From assembly GCA_019116045.1 (NCBI GenBank), contig DXCK01000036.1, positions 20,435 to 84,434 on the forward strand: 64,000 bases of DNA, read 5' to 3'. This document shows positions 39,998 to 50,199 of this stretch, piece by piece. Within the stretch, counting starts at the first letter, position 1. The number at the start of each line of letters is the position of its first letter. The notes below the pieces were generated by a model, which made no database searches, had not been told where the DNA came from, and was given only the letters and a program-made list of their open reading frames with translations. Position numbers and translations under genes: made by a program. The stretch comes from Candidatus Bacteroides merdipullorum. GTDB taxonomy: Bacteria; Bacteroidota; Bacteroidia; Bacteroidales; Bacteroidaceae.

Positions 39998-41815
39998 TTA
40001 TTCCAATACAATCATCGTCCAGTATTTCAGGGCGGGCAGGGTGAAGTCCACACGACCGTCGGCCTGCGTGAAGGCCAGTTCTTCGGGGGCTCCGGCGTGG
40101 CGGTCGGGCGAAGCCACCCAGACCTTGCTTACGGCCCGGTTGCAGTCCAGCGAAATGCCCACGAGGTTGAGCTGCCGTGGTTCGGGCATGGTGCCGTCGG
40201 CGTCGCGCCAGCTCAGGCTGTCCGCATCGCGGAAGTTGAGCAAGTGGATGACGGTCTTCCCGTCTACGGTCTTCGCATACGTGGTCAGTCCGCCCAGGCG
40301 AGGCGGCCAGGCGTTGACGCTGAAGGCGGACGAGGCAGTGGATGCCGTGAGCGACACGTCGGTCTCGGCAGCGGTGTCCGCACCGCGCAAGAGGTTCTGG
40401 TAAGCGGTGAGGAAGTCGTAGTAACGCACAATGGCCGTGCGCAGCGCGTCGTCCATCTGCAGGTTGCTGTTGGGGAAGTATTCCTTGCAGAGCATGTGGT
40501 CGCCCAGCTCCAGGTGAGAGGCGCCGAGAGCGAACATCGCGGCGTCGGCCATCAGTACGCCGGGGGTGTTGAACTGCCCTTCGCGGTCGGCCACGTTGTA
40601 GTTCATGTAGGCTGCGAAGACGGTCTGGAGCGTGTGGTTGCTGTATTGGTCGTTGGCCATGACGGCCGTGCGCAGGTCTTCGAAGTCGCCTTCACCGCCC
40701 CACATCTCGTTGTAGAGGAAGTCCACCTGCCCGGTCGAGGCAATCTGCGAGGCGCCGTAGCCGGAGACGGCGTTCATCACCAGGCGCTTGGCGGGGTGGC
40801 GCGTCTTCATGGCTTCGATGAACGAGGCGTAGCCCCGGGGCAGGTTCACCGTGTTGCTCTGGTAGTCGTAGCGCGTGCCCCGGTCGCCGAGCTGGTCTAT
40901 CTGGTAGCCATCGAAGTCGAACGTGGCGTAGACGTCGTCGTTGCGCTGCCCGATGTAGTCCTGCCACTCGGGGTTGGAGGGGTCGAGCAGGAAGATGTCG
41001 CTCTTCCACGAGTCGGGCAGGTCGTGCACGTCTTTGTCCGTGCGGCCCGCACCCTTGAAGATGTACCAGTCTTCCTTCACCCCGTCGGCGGCGGCATCGT
41101 CCAGGGCGCCGAAGCAGAGGTTGTAGAACATCGACTTCATGCCCAGCGCATGCTGCGTGTCGATGTAGCGGCGGATGACCTCGGCGCTGACGGAGCGGTT
41201 GGCGATGTCGGTGTACGTTTCGGCCGGGGCTTCGCGGGTGCCGCCCAGGGGCCAGTGGTGCTTGTTGTGCCAGTCCTGAAACTGCACGCCGTTGATGTGG
41301 CAGCGGCTGAGGAACTGCATCTCTTCGTCGATGACGCCCGGCTGAAGCTTGGAGTCGTCGAACGTGGCGACGAAGCCGTAGCGCGGGAAGCGGGTCCAGT
41401 CGCTGGAGACGTCCACGCCGATGGTGCCCAGGATGACCTGCGTGCCGTCGTCGCGGGTGCGGTAGACGTCGGCCAGATAGCCGGTGAAATCGGTCGAGGG
41501 CGGTGTCCACGTCCAGGCGTTGCCGCCCAGGTTGCCTTCTTCCACCACCTCGGTGCCGCGCCGGTAGCGCACGCGGGCATCGGCCGGCAGGGTGCCGTCG
41601 GCCGTGAAGGAAACGACGTCGCCGGGGCGGTAGCAGGCTTTGTCGGTGGAGAGTTCGAGGGTGAGGTCGGAGATGACGTTGACCACGTCGGTCACGCCGC
41701 CCGAAGGGCCTCCGCCGGGTTCGCCACCTCCGCCGGGATTGTCGGAAGGGCTGTCGTCGCCGCAGGCACAGAGCGAGGCGGCCAGAAGCATCAGAGGGAG
41801 ATAAAATTTCTTCAT
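39998..41815 (-). CDS. GH66 family dextranase / cycloisomaltooligosaccharide glucanotransferase-like lipoprotein
   Basis: RFPRYGFVATFDDS, VQFQDWHNKHHWPLGGT, FDFDGYQIDQLGDRG and VDFLYNEMWGGEGDF. Confidence 0.9.
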   Translation of the reverse strand: MKKFYLPLMLLAASLCACGDDSPSDNPGGGGEPGGGPSGGVTDVVNVISDLTLELSTDKACYRPGDVVSFTADGTLPADARVRYRRGTEVVEEGNLGGNAWTWTPPSTDFTGYLADVYRTRDDGTQVILGTIGVDVSSDWTRFPRYGFVATFDDSKLQPGVIDEEMQFLSRCHINGVQFQDWHNKHHWPLGGTREAPAETYTDIANRSVSAEVIRRYIDTQHALGMKSMFYNLCFGALDDAAADGVKEDWYIFKGAGRTDKDVHDLPDSWKSDIFLLDPSNPEWQDYIGQRNDDVYATFDFDGYQIDQLGDRGTRYDYQSNTVNLPRGYASFIEAMKTRHPAKRLVMNAVSGYGASQIASTGQVDFLYNEMWGGEGDFEDLRTAVMANDQYSNHTLQTVFAAYMNYNVADREGQFNTPGVLMADAAMFALGASHLELGDHMLCKEYFPNSNLQMDDALRTAIVRYYDFLTAYQNLLRGADTAAETDVSLTASTASSAFSVNAWPPRLGGLTTYAKTVDGKTVIHLLNFRDADSLSWRDADGTMPEPRQLNLVGISLDCNRAVSKVWVASPDRHAGAPEELAFTQADGRVDFTLPALKYWTMIVLE

Positions 41816-41854
41816 GTCAGAATTTGTTTTTAAGTGATTGATAGAGGGGGTTCC

Positions 41855-41935
41855 GGACAGAGGCTGCTTCTTGTCCGAAGGAAGCACGCTTGCAGTGCGG
41901 ACGAAGCACGGCTCTTGTGCGGAAGGGGCGGCGGG
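41855..41935. repeat. Degenerate ~22-nt repeat family, copy F
   Basis: ttccggacagaggctgcttc / ttgtccgaaggaagcacgcttg / cagtgcggacgaagcacggctct / tgtgcggaaggggcgg. Confidence 0.6.
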
Positions 41936-41986
41936 GGAAAAGGCTACGGCCGGAAGGGCCGAGCCATCCCGCCCGCCTGCCCGGGC

Positions 41987-43486
41987 TTATTGCTTCACGA
42001 TGGACACCGTTTCTTCCAACTGGTTGAGGGTGATGGTATAGGTGCCCGCCTCGTCCAGCTTCCACTTGTTGTCGATGCCGCTGATGGACGTGTCGAGGTA
42101 CTGGTTCTTGCAGGCGTCGCTCGACTTGTCGATGAAGAGCATCTGTTCCGTCGTGCCGGTGGGCGCGGTGCCGTTGGTGGCGGACATGAACCAGGCCCCG
42201 TTCCAATCGTCCTGGCGGTCACAACTGAATTTCAGTTCGCCGGCATTGAGGCTGCCCGTCCAGGTGAATACGCAAGGGTCGTCCGTGGCCTGCATGGGCA
42301 CGGCGTCTGCCAAGGTCCAGCCTGCCGACGTGGCGTCGCCAATCATGTAGACCATCGGGTAGGGCGTGAACTCGCTCATGAGCATGCGCTCTTGCCCGGG
42401 GCGTATGTCGAGGCAAATCTTATAGTTCTTGCCCGCCTCCGAAGCCTGGAGCATCCACTTGTTGTCGGGGTCGAAGCCGCTGACAAATTCCACCGTCGTG
42501 TCCGTGATGGGGGCATTGGGCTGCGTGGCCTTGTAGTTGTTCTCCCAACTGCCGTCCGCCGTGGCAAACTTGAAGTCGCCCGAAGCGGCAAAGTAGTGGC
42601 CGTAGCGGAAGAGGTAGGGGTCGAGCGCGTCGCGCGTCATGGCGGTGAAGCTGTATCCGTCCGTGCCGTCGATGAAGTAGATTTGGTCGTAGGGAGGCTG
42701 CGTGCCGTCGGTCTGGCGCAGGGTCAGGGTCGAGGTGAAGAGGTTGACGTCTACCTGGTAGAAGTGTTCTTCGCTGACGGTGAAGTTGACGTCCGGCGTG
42801 CCGTCTTCGGTGTAGTACAGCGTGCCGTCTTCGCGCCCGTTATTATAGCAAGGCGAGAAGGTGCCGGGCGAGAGGACGAACTTGAACTCACCGACTTTCA
42901 GCGTGCCGCTCCAGGTGAAGATGCCGTTGTCGGAGCGGGTCATCTCGGTGACGGCATTGGCGTCCCATCCCCCGGGCGTGGCATCGCCCAGCAGATAAAG
43001 CTCGGTGGTGACAGGCTGGTAGGCAGTGACGCTCAGGGCGGTCTGTGCCGTCTGCGCCCGTCCGGCATCCAGTCCGGCCACCGAGGCTGTGACGCGTGCC
43101 TCGAGGTTGACGGTCTGTCCGCCCGTCGCACCAAACTGGTCGCGCAACAGGTTGTTCAGGTCTTCCACCGTGGCCGTCCACGTATATTGCTGCACGGCGT
43201 CTTCCACCACCGCATAGGGGGCGGCAAAGCCCGTGCCGGCTTCGGCCAGTTCCAGGGTATAGGTGATACGGTTGCCCGTGCCGTAGTTGGTGCCCGTGCT
43301 CCAGGTCAGTTCCAGGGCATTGTCGGCGTGATACTGTTCGTCCAGCACCACTTCCGTCTGGCTGGCACTGAGGGCCAGCGTGTCATGTCCTTTGTCAGTC
43401 TCCAGGTAATCGTCGTCCACGCAGGCCGTCAGAGCGGCTGCCGCCAGAAGGAACGACGCGGCGTAGTGTATGATATGTTGTTTCAT
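41987..43486 (-). CDS. SusE/SusF-like outer-membrane glycan-binding lipoprotein
   Basis: Lipoprotein signal; repeated LYLLGDATPGGWDAN / VYMIGDATSAGWTLADAVPM modules; position next to SusCD. Confidence 0.88.
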   Translation of the reverse strand: MKQHIIHYAASFLLAAAALTACVDDDYLETDKGHDTLALSASQTEVVLDEQYHADNALELTWSTGTNYGTGNRITYTLELAEAGTGFAAPYAVVEDAVQQYTWTATVEDLNNLLRDQFGATGGQTVNLEARVTASVAGLDAGRAQTAQTALSVTAYQPVTTELYLLGDATPGGWDANAVTEMTRSDNGIFTWSGTLKVGEFKFVLSPGTFSPCYNNGREDGTLYYTEDGTPDVNFTVSEEHFYQVDVNLFTSTLTLRQTDGTQPPYDQIYFIDGTDGYSFTAMTRDALDPYLFRYGHYFAASGDFKFATADGSWENNYKATQPNAPITDTTVEFVSGFDPDNKWMLQASEAGKNYKICLDIRPGQERMLMSEFTPYPMVYMIGDATSAGWTLADAVPMQATDDPCVFTWTGSLNAGELKFSCDRQDDWNGAWFMSATNGTAPTGTTEQMLFIDKSSDACKNQYLDTSISGIDNKWKLDEAGTYTITLNQLEETVSIVKQ

Positions 43487-43530
43487 GATTGTACTGTTTG
43501 TTAAGTGAATAAAAATAAATAATTTGTTTA

Positions 43531-43695
43531 GGGGACAAGTTGACAAGTTAACGAGGCTACAAGGTGTCCGGTCTGGGGACAAGTTGACAAGTTAACAAGG
43601 CTACCAGGTGTCCGGTCTGGGGACGGGTTGACAAGTTAACGAGGCTACCAGACGCCCGCGCCTTGTGGCCTGAAGCCTTGTCCCCTGGTCAACTA
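43531..43695. repeat. Three 44-bp tandem repeats plus inverted partial arm between SusD and SusE genes
   Basis: ggggacaagttgacaagttaacgaggctaccaggtgtccggtct starting at 43531, 43575 and 43619; inverse arm gccttgtcccctggtcaact. Confidence 0.9.
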
Positions 43696-43698
43696 AAA

Positions 43699-45195
43699 TT
43701 AATATCCCGGGTTCTGCGTCATCAGCGGGTTGGCGTCCATCTCGGTCTGCGGGATGGGGAACAGCAGACGGTCGCGTGTGACGTTGGTCTTGCCGATGGA
43801 GTGCAGGAAGTCGATGGCATACTGCCCGTCCCCACCGATGCGGATGAGGTCGAACCAGCGGTGTCCCTCGAAAGCCAGCTCCATGCGGCGCTCGTGTATG
43901 ATGCGCTCGCGCATCGCGTCTTGCGACAGTCCCGACACGTCGCCCAGCCCGGCACGGCGGCGCACGATGTTCAGCGGCGTCTCGGCCTGCTCCGTCTGCC
44001 CCATCTCGTTCAGGGCTTCGGCCTTCATCAGCAGCACGTCGGCATAGCGGTAGACCACGAAGTTGGCCGGATTGGTGTTGTACTCCGGCGAGACGGCTTT
44101 CGTCACCAGGAATTTGCGGACGTTGTAGCCCGTGTTGCTGTACGAAGCCTTATACTGCTTGCCGTCGAAGTCGGGGCAACCTTCGTAGAAGACGGTCAGG
44201 TCTTTTCGCAGGTCGCCTTCCTCCCATTCGTCCATAAACTCCTGCGTAGGCAGATTCCAGCCGTAGCTGCCGGCCACGAAGTCTGAGTTGCGCGGACCCA
44301 TAAAGGTGGAAAGCCACGACGATTGCGGGTTGTTTCCCCAGAAGTCATACTCCGTGCTGCCGGAATATTGTACCTCGAACAGCGACTCGGAGCTGTTGTT
44401 GAGGGTAGCGTCGAAGTTGTCGGCAAAGTTGCAGGCAGTCAGGTCGTAGCCCAGGGCGGCGATGTCGTCGCACAGGTCGACCACGTCTTGGTAATACTCG
44501 CTGTGCTGCGGAGCCAGTGTCAGCTTGATGTCGGCCATCATCGCCATAGCAGCTTCACGGCAAGCACGGCCCACGTTCTCGGCATCATACTCGGCCTTCG
44601 CGGGCAGCAGGTCGATGGCGTTCTGGCAGTCGGACAAGATTTGCTGGTAGGTCTCCTCCTTCGTGTTGCGGGCGATGGCCGTCGACTCTCCGGGATTGTA
44701 GGGCGTCAGGCGCAAGGGCACACCGCCGTACAGGCGCACCAAGATGAAGTAGTAGTGCGCACGAAGGAAATACGCCTCGCCCATGCAGCGGTTGCGTACG
44801 GCGTCGCTGACGTCGGCCGCACCCGGCAGGCTGTTGAGCACGATGTTACACTGTCCGATGCCCACCCAAGGCGAACGCCACATGTACAGGGCCATGGCGT
44901 TGTCGCTCTGCGTGATGAAGTCGGCCGCCTGTATGGTCTCCAGGCCGTCGGTGCCCCCGCCGGCGCCCACCTCACTGTTGCCGGCCACGATGTCCAGCGT
45001 CCAGAGGCGCTGGTTGTACATGTTCGAAGACTGGAGCGTGCGGTAACAGGCAGTGGTCAGCGCCACGGCCACGTCGTCGGTCACGTTCGTTTCAGGGTCT
45101 ACCGAATTGAGGGGCGACTTGTCCAGAAAGTCGCTGCACGAGGCCAGCATGCACGTGGCAGCCAGTCCCAGTATGAAATGATGTAGTTTGTTCAT
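43699..45195 (-). CDS. SusD/RagB family lipoprotein
   Basis: Lipoprotein signal (ATCMLASCSDFLDKSPLNSVDPET), YADVLLMKAEALNEMGQTEQAETPLNIVRRRAGL, ERRMELAFEGHRWFDLIRIG. Confidence 0.95.
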   Translation of the reverse strand: MNKLHHFILGLAATCMLASCSDFLDKSPLNSVDPETNVTDDVAVALTTACYRTLQSSNMYNQRLWTLDIVAGNSEVGAGGGTDGLETIQAADFITQSDNAMALYMWRSPWVGIGQCNIVLNSLPGAADVSDAVRNRCMGEAYFLRAHYYFILVRLYGGVPLRLTPYNPGESTAIARNTKEETYQQILSDCQNAIDLLPAKAEYDAENVGRACREAAMAMMADIKLTLAPQHSEYYQDVVDLCDDIAALGYDLTACNFADNFDATLNNSSESLFEVQYSGSTEYDFWGNNPQSSWLSTFMGPRNSDFVAGSYGWNLPTQEFMDEWEEGDLRKDLTVFYEGCPDFDGKQYKASYSNTGYNVRKFLVTKAVSPEYNTNPANFVVYRYADVLLMKAEALNEMGQTEQAETPLNIVRRRAGLGDVSGLSQDAMRERIIHERRMELAFEGHRWFDLIRIGGDGQYAIDFLHSIGKTNVTRDRLLFPIPQTEMDANPLMTQNPGY

Positions 45196-45221
45196 ATCCG
45201 TATGATAAAAAGGTGAAAGGG

Positions 45222-48200
45222 TTAGAAATTGAAGTTAAGTCCCACGTTGAAGGTGCGCGAAATGGGATAGCGCGACTGGTCGATGCCGTTGATGTCAACC
45301 TCGGGGTCGAAGCCCGAATAGCCGGTGATGGTGGCCACGTTCTCGCACGACACGGACAGGCGGGCGTTTTCTATCATCAGCTTCTGCAACCAACGCTTGG
45401 GGAAGTTGTAGGACAACGTGATGTTCTTCAGGCGCAAGTACGAGCCGTTCTCGACGAAACGGTCGGACACGCGGCAGTTCTGGTTAGGGTCGCCATAGAC
45501 GGCACGGGGCATGGAGTTGCTCGTCCCCTCGCCGCGCCAGCGGCCCAGCACGTCCGTCGTCTGGTTGTAGGCCGCGGCCATGCCGGTGATGTCGATGTTG
45601 TTGGCATTGTAGATTTTGTTGCCGGCCACGCCTTGCAGGTAGATGGACAGTTCGAAACCTTTATACGTCAGCGTATTGTTCATGGAGAAAAGCCACGAAG
45701 GGTTCGGATTGCCGATGACCGTGCGGTCATCGTCGTTGATGACACCATCGTTGTTCAAATCCTTAAAACGGATATCGCCTGCCTCGGCACCGGGCTGCAC
45801 GGCGTGCTGGCTCACCTCTTCGGGCGTCTGGAACAGGCCGTCGGTCACGTAGCCGTAGAACACGTTGATAGGATAGCCCTTGTCCAACATCGTCACGTAC
45901 GAGTTGTTAATCTGGTTGATATAGTACGGCACGTCGCTGTTCAGGTCTTTAATCTTATTCTTATTATACGTGGCCGTCACGGTCGTCTCCCACCCCACTT
46001 CACCTTTCAGGTTGACAGAGTGCAGGCTCATCTCCACACCCTTGTTGCTCACGCGGCCTGCGTTGGTATATGTCGTACTGGTGTCCTCGAAGCCGGAAGT
46101 AATGGGAATGGAAGCTTTCACCAACATGTCGCGCGTCTCCTTCACATAAGCGTCAAACGAAAACATCACCCGAGAGTCGAACAACGAGGCATCGAAGCCC
46201 ACGTTCGTCTGGGCCACCTCCTCCCAATGCAGGTAGGGATTGGCCAGCGTCAGCGACACGAGCGCCGTCTGGTTATTGCCGGCCGTTCCCAGCGGATAAA
46301 CACTGGTGTTATACGTAGCCAGATAGCCGTAGTTGCTTACCCCGGCCTGGCTGCCGGTGACACCGTAGCCCACACGTAGCTTGAAGTCAGTCAGGTACTT
46401 GTTTCTTGGGAACCACTTTTCCTCGGACACCCGCCAAGCGGCCGACACCGAAGGGAACGTACCCCAACGATTCTTCTTGCCGAAACGGCTGGAACCGTCG
46501 CGGCGCACAGTGGCAGTCAACAGGTAGCGGTCTTCGTACGAATAATTCAGACGGGCCATGTACGACAGCAAGGCCCACGCTGTCTCATTGCCGCCTATCG
46601 CGTACATTTTCTCACCGTTGTCCATCTCGTGCACGTTGTCGAACATAAAGACATTTTTCTGCGCGTTCAAGTAATCTGTCTCGTTCCATTGTGCGGACAT
46701 ACCAGCCATCAATCCCACATGGTGTTTCTCTGCAAAGGTGTGGTCGAACAGAAAGTAGTTATCCCAGAGATACGTAAAAGACTTGTTGTCGCTCTTGTAG
46801 CGAGAGCTTTCCTCGGTCGGAGTGGGTGCCCAGTCATAGGCTGGCGTCCAGTTGTCGATGAACCAGAACTTGGCGTCGTAACCGAAAGTACTTTTGAACT
46901 TCAGCCATTTGGTAAAGGTCAGTTCGGCAGTCAGATTGGCCAGGAGGTTGTAGCCCTTGGTCTCGCTGCTGTTCACTTCGGTAGGGCCGATGGGGTTGCG
47001 CGTGCTGCCATACCAGTCGGAGTTGCCCTCGGGACCGGCCCACGAACCGTCCTCGTTCTTGACGGGCAGCACGGGCAGGGCCTTCAAGGCATCGCCGATG
47101 CTGAAGGTACCGGAATCTTTCACGTCGGCACTGAAGGTGATGTTGTTCGAGAACTTGAGCCACTTGAAGACTTGCGCGTCGCTGTTGCTCTGGAAAGTAA
47201 AGCGGCGGTAACCCACGCTCTTGACGATGCCTTCCTGATCCAAGAAGCCACCGGAGACGTAGTAGTGCGACGACTCGTTTCCACCGGAATAGCTGACGGT
47301 ATAGTTCTGCATGTGCCCGGTCTGCAACAGCAGATCCAGCCAGTCCGTGCCGGCCCCCAAGGCCGAGGGGTCAGCCCATTCAGGATTGGGGTTGCGCCCG
47401 CTGTTGGTCATCATGTCGTTGTTCAGCTCGGCATACTGCGAGGCGTTGAGCAGTTCGGGCACGCTGGTAGCATTCTGGAAAGAGTAATTGGCCGACACGG
47501 AGAGTCTGCCCTTGCCTTCGCTGCCGCGCTTGGTAGTAATCATCACCACGCCGTTGGCACCCCGCGAACCATAAATGGCAGTGGCCGACGCATCCTTGAG
47601 GACATCCAGCCGTTCCACGTCGGACATGTTCAACGAAGCCAGTCCCAAGTCGGTCGGCACGCCGTCTATCACGACCAACGGGTCGCAGTTGTTGATAGAA
47701 CCCAGGCCACGAATCTTGATGGAGACGTTATCGCCAGGCCGTCCGGCATCGACCACCTGAACACCCGAAATCTTACCTTGGATGGCTTGACCGAGGTTGG
47801 AGACGGGCGTGTTCCGCAATTCTTTGTTGCCCAAAGAAGAGACAGCACCGGTCAGGTCGCTTTTCTTCATGGTGCCGTAGCCCACGACCACGACTTCGTC
47901 CAGCATCTCGGTGTCCTCGCCCATGACTACTTGCAGGTTTGTCCGTCCGTCGACAGGCACCTCCAGTGTCTTGTAGCCCACGAACGAGAAGACTAAGGTG
48001 GCCTGTGGAGATACTTTCAGCGTGAAATCGCCGTTCAGACCCGAGATGACTCCGTTGGTAGTGCCTTTTTCTACCACGCTGGCGCCAATGACAGTCTCGC
48101 CCGCTTCATCTTTTATTATACCTTGCACTGTAATGTTTTGTTGCGCGAAGAGATGGGTTGCGCACAGAATCCCGGCCAACAATGCGAGCAGCCGGAATCG

Positions 48201-48224
48201 GAATGGATTCTTGTCTTTTTGCAT
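45222..48224 (-). CDS. SusC/RagA family TonB-linked outer membrane protein
   Basis: ITVQGIIKDEAGETVIGASVVEKGTTNGVISGLNGDFTL; VDAGRPGDNVSIKIRGLGSINNCDPLVVIDGVP; DVLKDASATAIYGSRGANGVVMITTKRG. Confidence 0.97.
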   Translation of the reverse strand: MQKDKNPFRFRLLALLAGILCATHLFAQQNITVQGIIKDEAGETVIGASVVEKGTTNGVISGLNGDFTLKVSPQATLVFSFVGYKTLEVPVDGRTNLQVVMGEDTEMLDEVVVVGYGTMKKSDLTGAVSSLGNKELRNTPVSNLGQAIQGKISGVQVVDAGRPGDNVSIKIRGLGSINNCDPLVVIDGVPTDLGLASLNMSDVERLDVLKDASATAIYGSRGANGVVMITTKRGSEGKGRLSVSANYSFQNATSVPELLNASQYAELNNDMMTNSGRNPNPEWADPSALGAGTDWLDLLLQTGHMQNYTVSYSGGNESSHYYVSGGFLDQEGIVKSVGYRRFTFQSNSDAQVFKWLKFSNNITFSADVKDSGTFSIGDALKALPVLPVKNEDGSWAGPEGNSDWYGSTRNPIGPTEVNSSETKGYNLLANLTAELTFTKWLKFKSTFGYDAKFWFIDNWTPAYDWAPTPTEESSRYKSDNKSFTYLWDNYFLFDHTFAEKHHVGLMAGMSAQWNETDYLNAQKNVFMFDNVHEMDNGEKMYAIGGNETAWALLSYMARLNYSYEDRYLLTATVRRDGSSRFGKKNRWGTFPSVSAAWRVSEEKWFPRNKYLTDFKLRVGYGVTGSQAGVSNYGYLATYNTSVYPLGTAGNNQTALVSLTLANPYLHWEEVAQTNVGFDASLFDSRVMFSFDAYVKETRDMLVKASIPITSGFEDTSTTYTNAGRVSNKGVEMSLHSVNLKGEVGWETTVTATYNKNKIKDLNSDVPYYINQINNSYVTMLDKGYPINVFYGYVTDGLFQTPEEVSQHAVQPGAEAGDIRFKDLNNDGVINDDDRTVIGNPNPSWLFSMNNTLTYKGFELSIYLQGVAGNKIYNANNIDITGMAAAYNQTTDVLGRWRGEGTSNSMPRAVYGDPNQNCRVSDRFVENGSYLRLKNITLSYNFPKRWLQKLMIENARLSVSCENVATITGYSGFDPEVDINGIDQSRYPISRTFNVGLNFNF

Positions 48225-48289
48225 GACATTAAACTTTATGATTAAACAAACGGTTCTTGGCTTCCTCTCCCGATTGAGAAAGCGTACAG

Positions 48290-48297
48290 CAAAAATA
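48290..48297 (-). promoter_or_regulatory. -7 box TATTTTTG upstream of SusC gene
   Basis: CAAAAATA on + strand. Confidence 0.4.
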
Positions 48298-48428
48298 TTA
48301 GGAAAAACAAGAAGCCATAAGAACGCACAGTGAAAAAGTAGTGCGCAAAAGACATTAATCTATTGCTTTACAGCGAAATAAGAGTCAGAAGAAAGTCCGA
48401 TAAAGTAGTAAGAAAAGACAGCCTGAAA

Positions 48429-50084
48429 CTACATATTCAGCCGTCCGATACGGGCAACGAGGCCTTCCAGCTCCTCGCGATTGCCGGCGGCCTTGTTCCG
48501 CACGCGGACGCGGTAGTTGTAGATGGTGGTGACTGAATAGCGGAGGAAGCGGGCTATCTTCACGCTGTCGGTGATGCCCAGACGGACGAGTGCATAAATG
48601 CGCAACTCGGTGTTCAGGCGTTCGCCCGGCTTGGGCTGGATGTGTTCACCGGGAAGGAGAAGCGAGTTGAAGTCTTCCACAAAAGTGGGGAACAACTGCA
48701 GGAAGGTGTCGTCGAAGTGTGCGTAGAAGTCCTTCAGTTCTTGCTCGACCAGGCGCGATGACTTCAGGCTCTTGTACAGTTCCTGCACTTTGCCTGCGGC
48801 GGCCAGTTTGCCCAGTTCGCGGCGGTAGGCATCGAGTTTCTCGATGTAGGCAGAGCACTGGTCCATGTACCTGCCGATATATTCTTCCTTCAGGTAGGAG
48901 TTTTCGGCGATGCTCCGGTTGGCCTCTTTCAGTTGTTCATTAGAGTGGTGCAGCTCGTCGTTCAGTTCCTTCAGCCGAGCGTTGGCTTCCATCACTTCGC
49001 GCCGGGCCTGCACGACGCGCTTCATCTGGCGGCGCACATAGACGACGGAGACGACGAGGAAGAGTGACAGCAGAGAGATGAGAGCCAATGCCCAAGCCAT
49101 CTGCCTTTGCCGCTTTTTGATTTGTAGCTGATACACGTCGTTGACGACGGGGAATATCTTCAGAATCTCGAGTATGCGGAGACGGGCGTTGCAAGCCACA
49201 GCGTCTTCCATACAGCGCTTCAGATAGACGTAGGCGCGTTCCACGTCTCCCTCGTGAAACAGCAGTACGGCCAAGGCAGGCAGGGCAGCGTATTCCAGCA
49301 CGGGCGTCTGGAGGTCGGCAATGGCGGCCACAGCCAGGTAATATTTCTCGTGCTTCGTATCGCCTTTCTGGTGGTAGGATTCGGCCAGGGTATAGGCAGC
49401 GATGGCGCGGTAGTGCGTGTTTCCACGGGTGAGGTAGCGTGTCATGAGGCCGATGGCCTCGTCAGGACGGTTGTTAGCGTTGCACTGCTGGCTGCGGTTC
49501 AACGCGTAGGACAGGGTATCGCCATCGGCCAGGCGGTAGTGCAGCAGCGAGTCGTTGTACGTCTCGCGCAAGGCACGGTAGCGGTCGCGCAATTCCGGCA
49601 GGACAACGTAGTCGGCCATCCAACTGTACAGGGTGCGCAGGTTGTGGAAGTAATAGCCGCGCAAATGTTCGGGCAGGGAATCGTAGGCAACGGCCTCCAT
49701 CTGCTCCAAGGCTTCTTTGTACATGCCTGCGATGCCCATCAGCTCGGCCAGGTTCATGCGGGCATTGTTCAGGTAGTCGCGGTTGTTGAGATGTTCGGCC
49801 AGGCGAAGGCGCTCTTGCGTGACAGCCATAGACGAGTCGGCATTGTACGAGCGGTATTCTTCCAGCAAGGCATCCAAGCGTTCGAAGCGTTCTTCGCCCG
49901 GCATGCCGGCATAAAAGCCCTGCTTCAACTTGTGCAAGCGGTCTTCTTTTTGGTCTATGTACCGGGCGCGTTCGCGGATAACGTCGTCGAGCTTCTCCAG
50001 CAGGGAATCCATCTTCAGGGTTCCGGCACTGAGAGCCGCAGCACATAGCAGGAAGGAGCAAAGACTGAACAGGGTTTTCTTCAT
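48429..50084 (-). CDS. PUL-associated membrane TPR/HTH regulator (DUF6377-like)
   Basis: Signal peptide, TPR region, TM, coiled coil, C-terminal ELRIYALVRLGITDSVKIARFLRYSVTTIYNYRVRVRNK; paralog of 18888-20531. Confidence 0.85.
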   Translation of the reverse strand: MKKTLFSLCSFLLCAAALSAGTLKMDSLLEKLDDVIRERARYIDQKEDRLHKLKQGFYAGMPGEERFERLDALLEEYRSYNADSSMAVTQERLRLAEHLNNRDYLNNARMNLAELMGIAGMYKEALEQMEAVAYDSLPEHLRGYYFHNLRTLYSWMADYVVLPELRDRYRALRETYNDSLLHYRLADGDTLSYALNRSQQCNANNRPDEAIGLMTRYLTRGNTHYRAIAAYTLAESYHQKGDTKHEKYYLAVAAIADLQTPVLEYAALPALAVLLFHEGDVERAYVYLKRCMEDAVACNARLRILEILKIFPVVNDVYQLQIKKRQRQMAWALALISLLSLFLVVSVVYVRRQMKRVVQARREVMEANARLKELNDELHHSNEQLKEANRSIAENSYLKEEYIGRYMDQCSAYIEKLDAYRRELGKLAAAGKVQELYKSLKSSRLVEQELKDFYAHFDDTFLQLFPTFVEDFNSLLLPGEHIQPKPGERLNTELRIYALVRLGITDSVKIARFLRYSVTTIYNYRVRVRNKAAGNREELEGLVARIGRLNM

Positions 50085-50111
50085 GGCATCACGCAACTGT
50101 GTTTCTGCGGC

Positions 50112-50119
50112 CAAAGATA
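50112..50119 (-). promoter_or_regulatory. -7 box TATCTTTG of PUL regulator
   Basis: CAAAGATA on + strand 28 nt upstream of start. Confidence 0.5.
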
Positions 50120-50138
50120 CGTATTTTTACCGGACGGA

Positions 50139-50169
50139 AGAAAAAAAGGAGCGCAAATCGCGCTCCTTT
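50139..50169 (-). terminator. Intrinsic terminator after GH3 gene
   Basis: On minus strand AAAGGAGCGC-GATTT-GCGCTCCTTTTTTTC. Confidence 0.8.
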
Positions 50170-50199
50170 CCTCAGTCTGAGTCATTTCGCCCCACCGGT

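Noticed and set aside
43531-43695. Possible small CRISPR array
   Set aside because: The 44-bp units are contiguous tandem repeats without unique spacers, and no cas genes are present.
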